DNA from: Pirellulales bacterium
Lineage (GTDB): Bacteria > Planctomycetota > Planctomycetia > Pirellulales > JAEUIK01
NCBI GenBank assembly: GCA_019636335.1
Contig: JAHBXR010000011.1
Span: 124,001 to 188,000, forward strand
Direction: 5' to 3'
Length of the DNA stretch: 64,000 nucleotides
Shown: piece by piece, positions 27,341 to 38,056 of the stretch
Position numbering within the stretch: the first letter of the stretch is position 1
How the letters are laid out: every line of letters starts with the position of its first letter
The notes under the pieces: model-generated
Told to the model about the DNA's origin: nothing
The model's input: only the letters and a program-made list of their open reading frames with translations
Databases searched by the model: none
Program-made: the position numbers and the translations under genes

Positions 27341-27390
27341 CGTGATCCTGCCAAGGTTCTCGTGTTAACCCGAGAACCGCAGGAATCACG
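27341..27390 (-). promoter_or_regulatory. Hairpin that would mask the ribosome site of the 274-residue protein
   Basis: CGTGAT-CCTGC-CAA-GGTTCTCG (27341-27362) pairs with CGAGAACC-GCAGG-A-ATCACG (27371-27390), giving 19 pairs with two small bulges and an eight-base loop. In the leftward mRNA the AGGA at 27346-27349, eight bases before the ATG, lies in the stem. Confidence 0.55.
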
Positions 27391-27479
27391 TACGTCATAA
27401 CCGCAGGCAACAAAGAAAGATGGTCAGCCTCTCATCACACAGGCCGGCGGCCAGTGCCACTTGCTTGCACTTTGCCAGC

Positions 27480-27519
27480 TTTGCGTCTCTGCGTCTTCGC
27501 GCCTTTGCGTTAAAAAAAT
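27480..27519. repeat. Repeat-family arm after rtcB (TTTAACGCAAAG type)
   Basis: Read in the direction of rtcB, the transcript goes straight from the stop codon into T7, AACGCAAAGGCGC and AAGACGCAGAGACGCAAA. It is the same arm found in pairs at 35421, 37713, 43384 and 46057. No inverted partner is evident on the other side of this copy. Confidence 0.7.
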
Positions 27520-28911
27520 TCAGTCTTCCGCACGGCTGCCGTCGCCGCACATTTTGACGACGCGAGGATCGAAGCGGGCCACGATCTCGACCAGGTCCTG
27601 CTGTTCGGCCATCACCTGCTCGATATTCTTGTAGACCCCCGGCACTTCGTCCGCGCCGGCCGAAAGCACGCGCACGCCGCGGGCCGCAAGCTGCTTGCGC
27701 ACCGTGGGCCAACTGAACTTGCTCTTCGCCTGCGTGCGCGACATCTGCCGGCCGGCGCCGTGCGAGGCGGAGTTCAAACTGTCGGGGTTTCCCAGTCCGC
27801 GCACGACGAAGGCCGGATCGGCCATCGAGCCCGGAATCACGCCCAGCTCTCCGCGCGCGGCCGGGGTTGCTCCCTTGCGATGCACGATCACGTCGCGGCC
27901 GCCATGCTCTTCGCGCCAGGCGAAGTTGTGGTGGTTCTCGACGTCCGCGATCACATCGGCGCCAAGCTCCTGCGCCACGAGGCGGTGGATCACGTCGTGA
28001 TTCGCGGCGGCGAAATCACCCATCAGGTTCATCGCGGCCCAATATTCCTGCCCCTCTTCGCTGTCGAGGCTCAGCCAGCCCAGGTGCGTCAGGTCGCTGT
28101 AGTGCGCCGGCAGGCGCGCCCGCGCGATGCGGCTGTAGAAATCGCACACCGCGGCGCCCGGCCCACGGCTGCCACTGTGGCTGAGCAGCGCCACGTACTT
28201 GCCCGGGGCCAGGTTGAAATCGTCGCTCGGCTCGCTGACGGTCAGCAGGCCGAACTCGACGAAGTGATTGCCCGAGCCGGAGGTGCCAAGCTGCGATCGG
28301 GCCTTGTCCTTGTTGTCGCGCGTGACGCGCGAGACGCTCCAGTCGGCGTCGAGTACGGCATGCGACTGACGCTTCTGGTGAACCGAACCAACGCCGAAGC
28401 GCGTACCGCGCTCGAGCGCCTGGTCGAAACGCGAGGCCTTCGAGTCGTCGTCGAGCTGCTCGGCCGGCACATCCAGCACCGAGAGCTTCATGCGGCAGGC
28501 AATATCGACGCCCACCGCGTAAGGGCAAACCGCGTTGTCGAGCGCCAGCACGCCGCCAATCGGCAAGCCGTAGCCGACGTGCGCGTCGGGCATCAGCGCG
28601 GCGCCGGTCGCCATCGGCAGCGCGCAGGCCTGGCGCATCTGCGTGTGCGCGGCGGGATCAATGCCTGCGTCACCCCAAGTGCGATAGCCGATCGGTTCGC
28701 CACGCACATAGGGCGCAGCGTCGATGAGACTCTCGGCCAACTCGCCGAAGAGCGGATCGCCCAAGTGTGCCTGCGGATTATCGAGCACGGCGGAGATCAA
28801 CCGCTTGACCTCCTGGCCCTGTCCCGCCTTGGCGGCCCGCTGCACGCCGACGATGGCCGGCCTGAAGCTCGACTTCGGCACGCCCAGTTTTTCGAGTTGC
28901 TTGCTATTCAT
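27520..28911 (-). CDS. rtcB: RtcB-family RNA ligase
   Basis: This 463-residue protein belongs to the RtcB family, which joins RNA 2',3'-cyclic-phosphate or 3'-phosphate ends to 5'-OH ends using GTP and Mn2+. Visible are GVDIACRM (metal Cys), GSGNHFVEFG, the ENHHNFAWREEH metal histidines, GSMADPAFVVRG, and SHGAGRQMSR with the probable guanylylated His384. It ends in SAGADEVPGVYKNIEQVM, as is usual. The frame extends upstream, but the ATG at 28911 starts the homologous region. No rtcA, rtcR or archease gene is adjacent. Family roles include tRNA and rRNA repair after nuclease damage; which applies here is unknown. Confidence 0.93.
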   Translation of the reverse strand: MNSKQLEKLGVPKSSFRPAIVGVQRAAKAGQGQEVKRLISAVLDNPQAHLGDPLFGELAESLIDAAPYVRGEPIGYRTWGDAGIDPAAHTQMRQACALPMATGAALMPDAHVGYGLPIGGVLALDNAVCPYAVGVDIACRMKLSVLDVPAEQLDDDSKASRFDQALERGTRFGVGSVHQKRQSHAVLDADWSVSRVTRDNKDKARSQLGTSGSGNHFVEFGLLTVSEPSDDFNLAPGKYVALLSHSGSRGPGAAVCDFYSRIARARLPAHYSDLTHLGWLSLDSEEGQEYWAAMNLMGDFAAANHDVIHRLVAQELGADVIADVENHHNFAWREEHGGRDVIVHRKGATPAARGELGVIPGSMADPAFVVRGLGNPDSLNSASHGAGRQMSRTQAKSKFSWPTVRKQLAARGVRVLSAGADEVPGVYKNIEQVMAEQQDLVEIVARFDPRVVKMCGDGSRAED

Positions 28912-29240
28912 GACCGATTGCCCCCACGAGACCGCAAAGCTGCGTATGGACCGATACCGACATGGTACCCGATCCTGCGGGTGACAAGGGTCACTACCGC
29001 GAGGTTCGCTTGCCAGCACCGCGGAAGTGATGCAAGGAAAAAGGGGTTACCGCGAAGGCGCGAAGAACGCGAAGGAACGGCGCAGAACAGCAAGCTTCTT
29101 CGCGCCTGTTGCTTTAGAGGGTGCCGCTTAGCGATGCAAGTCAGCAACAAATACAGTCAGTTCAATTAAGGGCCCAGCTTGATGGCATAAGCCGTTAGCT
29201 GTGGCCAAATGAGCGGTGCCGTTCGCGAGATGAATAATAC
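28912..29240. other. Intergenic region with degenerate repeat arms
   Basis: Around 29044-29075 the sequence TTACCGCGAAGGCGCGAAG resembles a decayed copy of the AACGCAAAGACGC repeat arm, and a weak inverse appears near 29097-29110. I see no gene and no terminator hairpin for the SIR2-kinase gene. Confidence 0.4.
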
Positions 29241-31598
29241 CTATTCAAACTGCAATGCCTGAAACACCTCCGCGACTGCGGCAGCGCTTTTTTCCACGTT
29301 GCCTCGCAGTTTTGAAACGCCTATTCGGCCTTCACCTGAGATCTGTCCGGTGTTGATCGTGCCGCGAACCTCCCATCCGGCAACGCGCAGAGCAGCCAAG
29401 GCGCGATCCTTCGCACGCGGAAGCCACTTCTTGACGTTCTGGTGGTGCTCACCTCCAGTCTTAAGCCATTGAAACGTACAGATCACTTGCTGCAAATCTT
29501 CGTTCGCTTCTACAACTAGCTTGATGGAAGCCATATCACATTGCGCTTGAAGGCGGTCCGAGTTCCAAGAATAACGATTCGGAAATGCCCTGGCAGCAAT
29601 CTCTTCAGCGAGTAATTCAGCGGACGCAACTCGTTCAGGGGCAGTCGCTGCATCTCGAAGCCTAACTAGTTCATCCTCTATTCTTGCGACATCGAGTCGT
29701 TGCTCCTGTTTGTCTCGCGTAGCGCTGTGGATCAGCCTGCCGAACCGGTTAGGTAGCGACTCCCAAGCGGCACATGGGTGCTTGCGAGCACATTCCTGCA
29801 ACGTCTCGTTCCAGTCGGAATAACGGTGTTGTCCAAATCGTGGCTCAATCGCTGATCGCATGAAGTACAGTGTCATTCCAATCCCGAAGGAGTCTACCGC
29901 AGCGTTCCGTGTCGATACGCCCGAGCTGCGGTCAACCTGTTCTGGTGCAAGAAAGCCGTTCGTGGCACTCGGTTGCGAGATCGACACATCGAGTGAATCC
30001 AAATGATAGGACAAGTCAAAGTCGAGGACCCATAGTTTCACTTGTTCCCATTTTGGATCAGGTCCCCAGCACCCTTCAAGCATTATGTTTGAAGGCCGAA
30101 TATCCCTGTGCAAGACCCGTTGCGGCAGCCTATGTGAAGTTCGGATGATCTCAGCGAGCCGCACTGCCCATTTGAGTAGGACGTCCCAGTCACGCAATAC
30201 TCCTTTACGAACGGCCTCTGCAAGGTCTATGCCTTCTATGAAATCCATAGCAACCATCGCAGGGATTTCGGACGCGTTGTAGTACTTTACAACCCCATCT
30301 AGATTTGCCTCTGTCAATATCCTCATTGACTGAACACCGCGTCGAAAGCTATGGAGCATCTCCCGATTCGACCGAACTCGCTCGTGAAGGATCTTTAAGG
30401 CATACATGCGCTCTTCGCTATCCGTTGCGCGATACACCGTACCGAACGCGCCGTCAGCGCACTTCTCATGCAATGTATATCCAAGCACGTTGTTTTTTGG
30501 CGGATCGAGTGAGACGTACCAGGCGCGATAAATTGCTTCGGAGTACTTTGACGCGAATTGCTCAAACTCGTTTATGCTTTCTTCGTTTGTGTCAGCAAGT
30601 ATTGCCGAAGCCTTTGCATTGAGAATCTGTCGTATGTCGGTCGCCGACCTTTGCTCCAATTCATCTGGAGCGGGCACTTCAGCACTTTCAATCGGTACCT
30701 TGGGGCGGACTGGCCGCGCAGCCGTCTCCACCGGCTTGTATTGCTGTAGGTCGTCAAAAAGTTCATTCAACTCAGAATGGTTCCCATCCCGAGCGTTGTA
30801 TTCAATTAGGCGAATGCCGGACTCTTCTGCCCACGCCCTCTTGTCGCGGCCAAGATGAGTGATCCAAAAATGGTTGCCGCAGTCGATTCCTAGCTGTGTC
30901 AAGCGCCTTAGGTGGCCACCAGCTGCTATGTCATCGGCGGTGATGCCAACAAATACGACTGTTCTCGCGGAAAAGCATGTCGATAGTAGATTGTCGTAGC
31001 CGTGTTGACTAAAGAGTCGTTGTAGATCACTCGCAGTAAACACCCAGCTAGACACATCTTCTAGTTGCCCGTGGAGATGTGCCTGCCAGGGGACCTGTCC
31101 CTTTAGTAGGTGGGTAAACTGTCCGGCTCGCTCTCCAGAGAATTCGTGAAGTAGTTTTCCGCCAAAAACAGTAGTGAAGGCGCGTGTCGCAATACGGTCG
31201 ATATTCAGATTCAATAGACCGGATATACCGAGCTTCCACAGTCGTTCGTAGATTGGAGGTATGCTGCAAGTTTCGGCACCGCGAAATGCTCTCCGAATTG
31301 CCGACTTGTATGATTCGCTGCCTAGTTTTTCTTTCAGCAGGCCAAAGGCATTCCACAAATTCGGATCCACGGCGGCAGCATCAGCACATCTCCGAAGTGT
31401 AAGCTGGGTTTCTGGGTCAGATATCGCTTGCGCCAGCTTTCGCAGTTCTGTAACGAGTAAGTCACGAAGTTGAGCCCACGTGGGCATTCCTGCCGCTACA
31501 CTTAGTCCGGCACCTACCCACGCAATGAGGGGATCAGACCGTTCGGCTACGATACTTCGAAGATCTTCGTAAGCAGATTGCGAGGTATTAAATGACAT
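29241..31598 (-). CDS. SIR2-like domain / protein kinase fusion, candidate single-gene defence protein
   Basis: The 785-residue protein has three parts. Residues 15 to about 265 form a SIR2-like NAD-binding domain: WVGAGLSVAAGMPTW (27-41), NLNID (130-134), HLHG (174-177) and VVFVGITADD. Residues about 372-650 form a Hanks-type kinase: DGAFGTVY loop (382-389), Lys402 in YALKIL, HRDIRPSN (497-504), DFD at 526-528 in place of DFG, and APE at 551-553. The alpha-C Glu is not obvious. Residues about 655-785 are an unrecognised domain. No signal or membrane segment is seen. GC content is clearly below that of the neighbours. SIR2 effectors (ThsA, DSR, SIR2-HerA) deplete NAD during phage defence, so a kinase-gated abortive-infection role is plausible but inferred. 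Confidence 0.85.
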   Translation of the reverse strand: MSFNTSQSAYEDLRSIVAERSDPLIAWVGAGLSVAAGMPTWAQLRDLLVTELRKLAQAISDPETQLTLRRCADAAAVDPNLWNAFGLLKEKLGSESYKSAIRRAFRGAETCSIPPIYERLWKLGISGLLNLNIDRIATRAFTTVFGGKLLHEFSGERAGQFTHLLKGQVPWQAHLHGQLEDVSSWVFTASDLQRLFSQHGYDNLLSTCFSARTVVFVGITADDIAAGGHLRRLTQLGIDCGNHFWITHLGRDKRAWAEESGIRLIEYNARDGNHSELNELFDDLQQYKPVETAARPVRPKVPIESAEVPAPDELEQRSATDIRQILNAKASAILADTNEESINEFEQFASKYSEAIYRAWYVSLDPPKNNVLGYTLHEKCADGAFGTVYRATDSEERMYALKILHERVRSNREMLHSFRRGVQSMRILTEANLDGVVKYYNASEIPAMVAMDFIEGIDLAEAVRKGVLRDWDVLLKWAVRLAEIIRTSHRLPQRVLHRDIRPSNIMLEGCWGPDPKWEQVKLWVLDFDLSYHLDSLDVSISQPSATNGFLAPEQVDRSSGVSTRNAAVDSFGIGMTLYFMRSAIEPRFGQHRYSDWNETLQECARKHPCAAWESLPNRFGRLIHSATRDKQEQRLDVARIEDELVRLRDAATAPERVASAELLAEEIAARAFPNRYSWNSDRLQAQCDMASIKLVVEANEDLQQVICTFQWLKTGGEHHQNVKKWLPRAKDRALAALRVAGWEVRGTINTGQISGEGRIGVSKLRGNVEKSAAAVAEVFQALQFE

Positions 31599-31735
31599 GT
31601 TGACCTGCCCTTATCGCGCGGACTCACTTAGTGCGGCATTGTTAAACACCACATGCGATCAGTTTAAGCGAGCGAAGTCAAGAGGCTATCAGGGTGATTA
31701 AAGCGAGGTTCTATCGCTCTTGATGGAATATTCGA

Positions 31736-34700
31736 TCACCCCCTCGCACCAGCTCGTTCGTATCCGTTCTTCTGACGTTGCGGTGCCGCCGGCTTGGGTG
31801 GTTCGGCGACGAGGCTCAATTGCCCTGGGCCGAGAAGTTCCTCCACGCGGCGGCGCATTTCGGCGTTCACCTCGACGCGCATCTTGTCGCACTGGCAGCG
31901 GACGCGACTGCCGTCGTTCAGCGTCAGCACCAGGTGCAGTTCGTGCTGGCCCGGGTAGCCGCGGAGGATCTCGTAGAGGCGCTCGAGCCCGCGCTCGCTG
32001 TGCGTCGCTTCGCTGACGCGGATGCGCACGCCCTTCGTGAAACGCCCGTCCAGCTCGGCCATGGGAATCAACTCGTTGACGATCAGGTTCGCCTCTTCGC
32101 TACCGGGGCGCTTGTCGACGGCGCCGCGGATCACCAGGATCGCGTCGGGGGCGACCAGCTCGCCGCATTTGGCGAAATCGTCGGGCCAGAGAATGCAGCG
32201 CATCATGCCGGCGGTGTCTTCGAGATCGAACATGGCGTACTTCGTCGCCGTGCTACCCGGCCGTGCGTTCTTCGTGTGCGAGAACTTGATGGCCGAGAGC
32301 ATGCCTCCCACGATTACCTCGGCGCGGTTCGAGAGTTGCGCCGCCTCGACCGTGGTGTGGGAGCAGAAGAGCCTGAGCTTCTCTTCGAATTCGGCCAGCG
32401 GATGGCTGGTGAGATAGAAGCCCAGCACTTCCTTTTCGGCGGCCAACTTTTCGCGTTCTTCGAGCTCGGGGATGTCGGGCAGGCTGGCCTGCACGGCGGC
32501 GGGCGAATCGTCTTCCTCGGCATCGTCGAAGAGTCCCTTCTGGCCACTGCGGCGATCGGCCAGCGTGGCGGCACCCGCCTGCAGGGCGCGCTCGAGCACC
32601 GCCAGCAGTTGCGAACGCCGCGCGCCGCTGAAGTCGAACGCTCCCGCCTTGATGAGCGATTCGATGGTCGAGCGGTTGACCACCGCCGGGTCGAGCCGGC
32701 AGCAGAAGTCGTACAGATCGCGGAAGGGGCCATCCTTCTTCCGCGCGGCCTTGATGGCCTCGGCGGCCAGCACCCCGCAACCTTTGATGGCGGCGAGGCC
32801 GAAGCAGATCTTGCCGTCGGCCACCGTGAAATCACCTTCGGAGAGATTCACGTTGGGCGGCACCACGGTGATCTGCATGCGGTGGCAGTCTTCGAGATGC
32901 TCGACCAGCGAATCCTTGCGTTTGAAGTTGCGCCCCTGGATATCGCCCGAGAGGAGCGCCGCCATGAACTCGACCTGATAGTGCGCCTTCAGGTAGGCGG
33001 TCATGTAGGCGATGAGCGCGTAGGCCGTGGAGTGGCTCTTATTAAAACCGTAGCCGGCGAACTTCTCGACCATGCCGAACAGTTCTTCGGCATCTTTCGA
33101 GGAGAGGCCTTTTTCCGTGGCGCCGGTGATGAACTCGCCGCGGAACTTGGCGATGATCTCCAGCTTTTTCTTGCTGATGGCCTTGATGCACGTGTAGGCA
33201 CTCGAGAGCTCGATGCCTCCCAGCGCGTTCAAGATGCGCATCACCTGTTCCTGGTAGACCATCACGCCGTGCGTCTCTTCGAGAATGTCGCGCATCACGG
33301 GGTGCTTGTACTCGGCCTGCTGGCGGCCGTGCTTCACCTCGATGTAGTCGTCGACCATGCCCCCTTCGAGCGGGCCGGGACGATAGAGCGCCGCGGTGGC
33401 GATGATGTCGCGGAAGTGGTCGGGCTTCATCCGCTGCAGCAGGTCGCGAATGCCGCCGCTTTCGAGTTGGAAGATGCCCTTCGTCTCGCCGCGGCAGAGG
33501 AGCGCGAAGGTCGGCTTGTCCTCGAGCGGGAACTTATACGGGTCCACACGCTCGCCGGTCGTCTGCTCGATCAGGTCGACCGCCTTCGAGAGAATCGTCA
33601 AGTTCCGCAGCCCGAGGAAGTCCATCTTCAGCAGGCCGGCCGCCTCGACGTCCCCCATGGCCCACTGGGTGATCGTTTCTTCTTTGTCCTTCACGCGGCA
33701 CAGCGGCACGTACTCGTCGAGCGGCCGATCGGCGATCACCACCGCCGCGGCGTGGGTGCCGACATTGCGCGCGAGGCCCTCGATCTTCATCGCCAGCGTG
33801 ATGACCTCGCGGATCTCGCCGTCGCGATCGAAGGCGGCCTTGAGTTCCGCGCTCTTCTCGAGCGCGGAGGCGAGCGTGATGTGCAATTCCTCGGGCACCA
33901 TGGCCACGATCGAGTCGACCCGCGCGATGGGGAGCCCCAGCACGCGTCCCACGTCGCGGATGGCCGCCTTGGCCGCCAATGTGCCGAACGTGCCGATCTG
34001 CGCGACGTTCGCCTCGCCGTACTTGTCTTTCACGTACTGGATCACCTCGCCACGGCGATCCTTGCAGAAATCGATATCGATATCGGGTGCTTCCTTGCGG
34101 CTCTTGTCGAGGAAGCGCTCGAAGAGCAGGTCGTAGCGCAAGGGACAGACGTGACTCATGCCCAGGGCAAAGGCCACAAGCGAGCCGACCCCCGAGCCGC
34201 GCGCGGTGGCCGGAATGTCGCGCTCGCTGGCAAACCGCACGAAGTCCCACACGATGAGGAAGTAATTGGCAAAACCGAGCGTGTTAATTACTTCAAGCTC
34301 GCGCTCGAGCCGGTCGATTACTTCGGTCGAAAGCTGACCGTCGACCAGACGCTCGGCGTCTTCCGCGTAGCGGCGCTCGAGCCCCGCGATGCAAAGCTCG
34401 CGCAGGTATTCGGCCGCGGTTTTCTCGGGCGGAAGCTGAAACGAGGGGAAGTGGCGTTTGCCGAGCTCGAGATCGATGTCGACCCGATCGGCAATCTCCT
34501 GGCTGCGGGCCACCGCGTCTTCGTAGCCGGGGAAGGCGGCGTACATCTCTTCCGGCTCGCGGAGATAGAAGAGATCCCCCTCCATCCGCATGCGATTCAC
34601 GTCGGTGCGGAACTTGCCCGTATTGATGCAGAGCAGCACATCCTGCGCCTCGGCATCCTCGCGATTGACGTAGTGGGCATCGCTGGTGGCCACCAGGGGC

Positions 34701-35317
34701 AGGCCCATGCGCTGTGCCACATCGACGGCCCCTTCCATCGCCAGACGTTGGATCTCGAGGCCGTTGTTCTGGATCTCGATGAAGTAGCGATCGCCGAACA
34801 CCCCGCTGAACCAACGGGCGATTTCCTGAGACTCGGCGATGTTGGGCTCGGCTCCCACGCCACGCAGGATGGCGCGGCTGAACTCGCCCGACACGCAGCC
34901 GCTGAGACAGATGAGTCCTTCGTTGTGCGCGGCGAGCAACTCGCGATCGATGCGTGGCTTGCGATAGAAGCCTTCGAGATAAGCCGCCGAGGCCAACTTG
35001 AGCAGGTTGCGAAAGCCGGTGCGATTCTGCGCGAGCAGCGTCAGATGGTAGCTTGCCTCGTCGTTCTTGCTGGCCTCTTTCTTGAACCGGCTCTCTGGGG
35101 CGACGTAGGCCTCGTAGCCCACGATCGGGTTGATGCCGGCATCCCGCGCTTTGCGATAGAACTCGAGCGCCCCGTGCAGGTTGCCGTGGTCGGTCAGCGC
35201 CAGGGCGTTCATGCCGGCCGACTTGGCCTTCTTGACCAGTCCGCCGATCGAACTGGCGCCGTCCAGCAGGCTGAAATGGCTATGGCAGTGGAGGTGGACG
35301 AAGGGGCGGGTGCTCAT
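31736..35317 (-). CDS. dnaE: DNA polymerase III alpha subunit
   Basis: This 1193-residue replicative polymerase has the full DnaE1-type layout. It opens with a PHP domain (FVHLHCHSHFSLLDG). The polymerase core carries the catalytic PDIDIDF near residue 410 with VAQIGTFGTLAAKAAIRDVG. Then come the fingers (YQEQVMRILNALGG), a helix-hairpin-helix region (GFNKSHSTAYALIAYMTAY) and a C-terminal OB-fold (MAMFDLEDTAG-type, seen as KYAMFDLEDTAGMMRCILW). The ATG at 35317 follows GAGGAG and starts the PHP domain; the frame is open 21 codons further upstream. It is divergent from acs, and a repeat element lies between them. The lower-GC SIR2-kinase gene lies just downstream. Confidence 0.96.
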   Translation of the reverse strand: MSTRPFVHLHCHSHFSLLDGASSIGGLVKKAKSAGMNALALTDHGNLHGALEFYRKARDAGINPIVGYEAYVAPESRFKKEASKNDEASYHLTLLAQNRTGFRNLLKLASAAYLEGFYRKPRIDRELLAAHNEGLICLSGCVSGEFSRAILRGVGAEPNIAESQEIARWFSGVFGDRYFIEIQNNGLEIQRLAMEGAVDVAQRMGLPLVATSDAHYVNREDAEAQDVLLCINTGKFRTDVNRMRMEGDLFYLREPEEMYAAFPGYEDAVARSQEIADRVDIDLELGKRHFPSFQLPPEKTAAEYLRELCIAGLERRYAEDAERLVDGQLSTEVIDRLERELEVINTLGFANYFLIVWDFVRFASERDIPATARGSGVGSLVAFALGMSHVCPLRYDLLFERFLDKSRKEAPDIDIDFCKDRRGEVIQYVKDKYGEANVAQIGTFGTLAAKAAIRDVGRVLGLPIARVDSIVAMVPEELHITLASALEKSAELKAAFDRDGEIREVITLAMKIEGLARNVGTHAAAVVIADRPLDEYVPLCRVKDKEETITQWAMGDVEAAGLLKMDFLGLRNLTILSKAVDLIEQTTGERVDPYKFPLEDKPTFALLCRGETKGIFQLESGGIRDLLQRMKPDHFRDIIATAALYRPGPLEGGMVDDYIEVKHGRQQAEYKHPVMRDILEETHGVMVYQEQVMRILNALGGIELSSAYTCIKAISKKKLEIIAKFRGEFITGATEKGLSSKDAEELFGMVEKFAGYGFNKSHSTAYALIAYMTAYLKAHYQVEFMAALLSGDIQGRNFKRKDSLVEHLEDCHRMQITVVPPNVNLSEGDFTVADGKICFGLAAIKGCGVLAAEAIKAARKKDGPFRDLYDFCCRLDPAVVNRSTIESLIKAGAFDFSGARRSQLLAVLERALQAGAATLADRRSGQKGLFDDAEEDDSPAAVQASLPDIPELEEREKLAAEKEVLGFYLTSHPLAEFEEKLRLFCSHTTVEAAQLSNRAEVIVGGMLSAIKFSHTKNARPGSTATKYAMFDLEDTAGMMRCILWPDDFAKCGELVAPDAILVIRGAVDKRPGSEEANLIVNELIPMAELDGRFTKGVRIRVSEATHSERGLERLYEILRGYPGQHELHLVLTLNDGSRVRCQCDKMRVEVNAEMRRRVEELLGPGQLSLVAEPPKPAAPQRQKNGYERAGARG

Positions 35318-35420
35318 GGGACTCCTCAGAGCAAAGCGGCGGTCCATCGGCAAACCGAGCGGCGCGATTGGAACGGTCATTCTACCCTGCTGCCGGGCAC
35401 CTTCAACGCAGTAGGAGAAG

Positions 35421-35655
35421 GCTCACGCGGAGCCGCGGAATCGCGGAGGATTGGGGGATTTTAACGCCAAGACGCAGAGGCGCAGAGGCGCAAAGGCGCA
35501 AAGGAATGCTGTGTAGGGGTCACTGCTGATTCAAGAGGCAATTGCACTTGGAAGGATTGCGGGACTTGGACCGCCGCTGGTGAATCAATCGTTAGTTATT
35601 TCCCTTTGCGTCTCTGCGTCTTGGCGTCTTGGCGTTAAAAATGCTCCGCGTGAGC
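35421..35655. repeat. Paired-arm repeat element 1
   Basis: The left arm (35421-35504) reads GGCTCACGCGGAGC, then TTTTAACGCCAAGACGC and CGC-rich repeats. The right arm (35602-35655) is its inverse, ending GCGTTAAAAATGCTCCGCGTGAGC split over the two boxes. About 100 unrelated bases lie between. It sits between the dnaE and acs starts. Confidence 0.75.
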
Positions 35656-35747
35656 TTGTTTGCCGAAGAATTGACACGCGCCGGAGGGTGCCCAACAATG
35701 ACGGGTCTATTCACTGTCAGGGGAAACTCGAGCGGGAGATTTCGAGG

Positions 35748-37712
<1,965 letters not shown>

Positions 37713-37985
37713 GAGCTCACGCGGAGCCGCGGAATTCTTTGAACGCAAAGACGCCAAGGCGCAGTGACGCAGAGAACCTGAATGTTTGCCGCAAGCCAAA
37801 CGGCGGTGTGGCACTGCTGGCTTGCCCAGCGGTCGAGATCGCGGCAGATGCTGTCTGGCAGAACTGCCCTCATACGCTGGATCAACAGGTGTTCCCGCTG
37901 CTGGACAAGCCAGCAGTGCCACGCGAAGGCATTTCCCGGGATTTCTCATCTATCTTTGCGTCTTTGCGACTTTGCGTTGAAATCC
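37713..37985. repeat. Paired-arm repeat element 2
   Basis: The left arm starts one base after the acs stop with GAGCTCACGCGGAGC, followed by GAACGCAAAGACGCC. The right arm (about 37954-37982) is the inverse, CTTTGCGTCTTTGCG and TTTGCGTTGAAA. The core contains GTGGCACTGCTGGCTTG (37808-37824) and its perfect inverse (37906-37922). Confidence 0.78.
37808..37922. repeat. 17-base inverted repeat inside element 2
   Basis: GTGGCACTGCTGGCTTG at 37808-37824 is exactly complementary to CAAGCCAGCAGTGCCAC at 37906-37922. Each half can also fold on itself. A near-identical half is at 13720-13736. Confidence 0.8.
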
Positions 37986-38056
37986 CTGTCGGCACAAAGA
38001 CCAGGGTTAGTCTTCCCCCGCCGGTCGGGCTATACTGAGCGGCCGGAGGATTCTCG

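Noticed and set aside
31778-35464. Open frame of over 1200 codons antisense to dnaE
   Set aside because: Same effect: DnaE on the minus strand has every expected motif, while the antisense translation has no recognisable domain.
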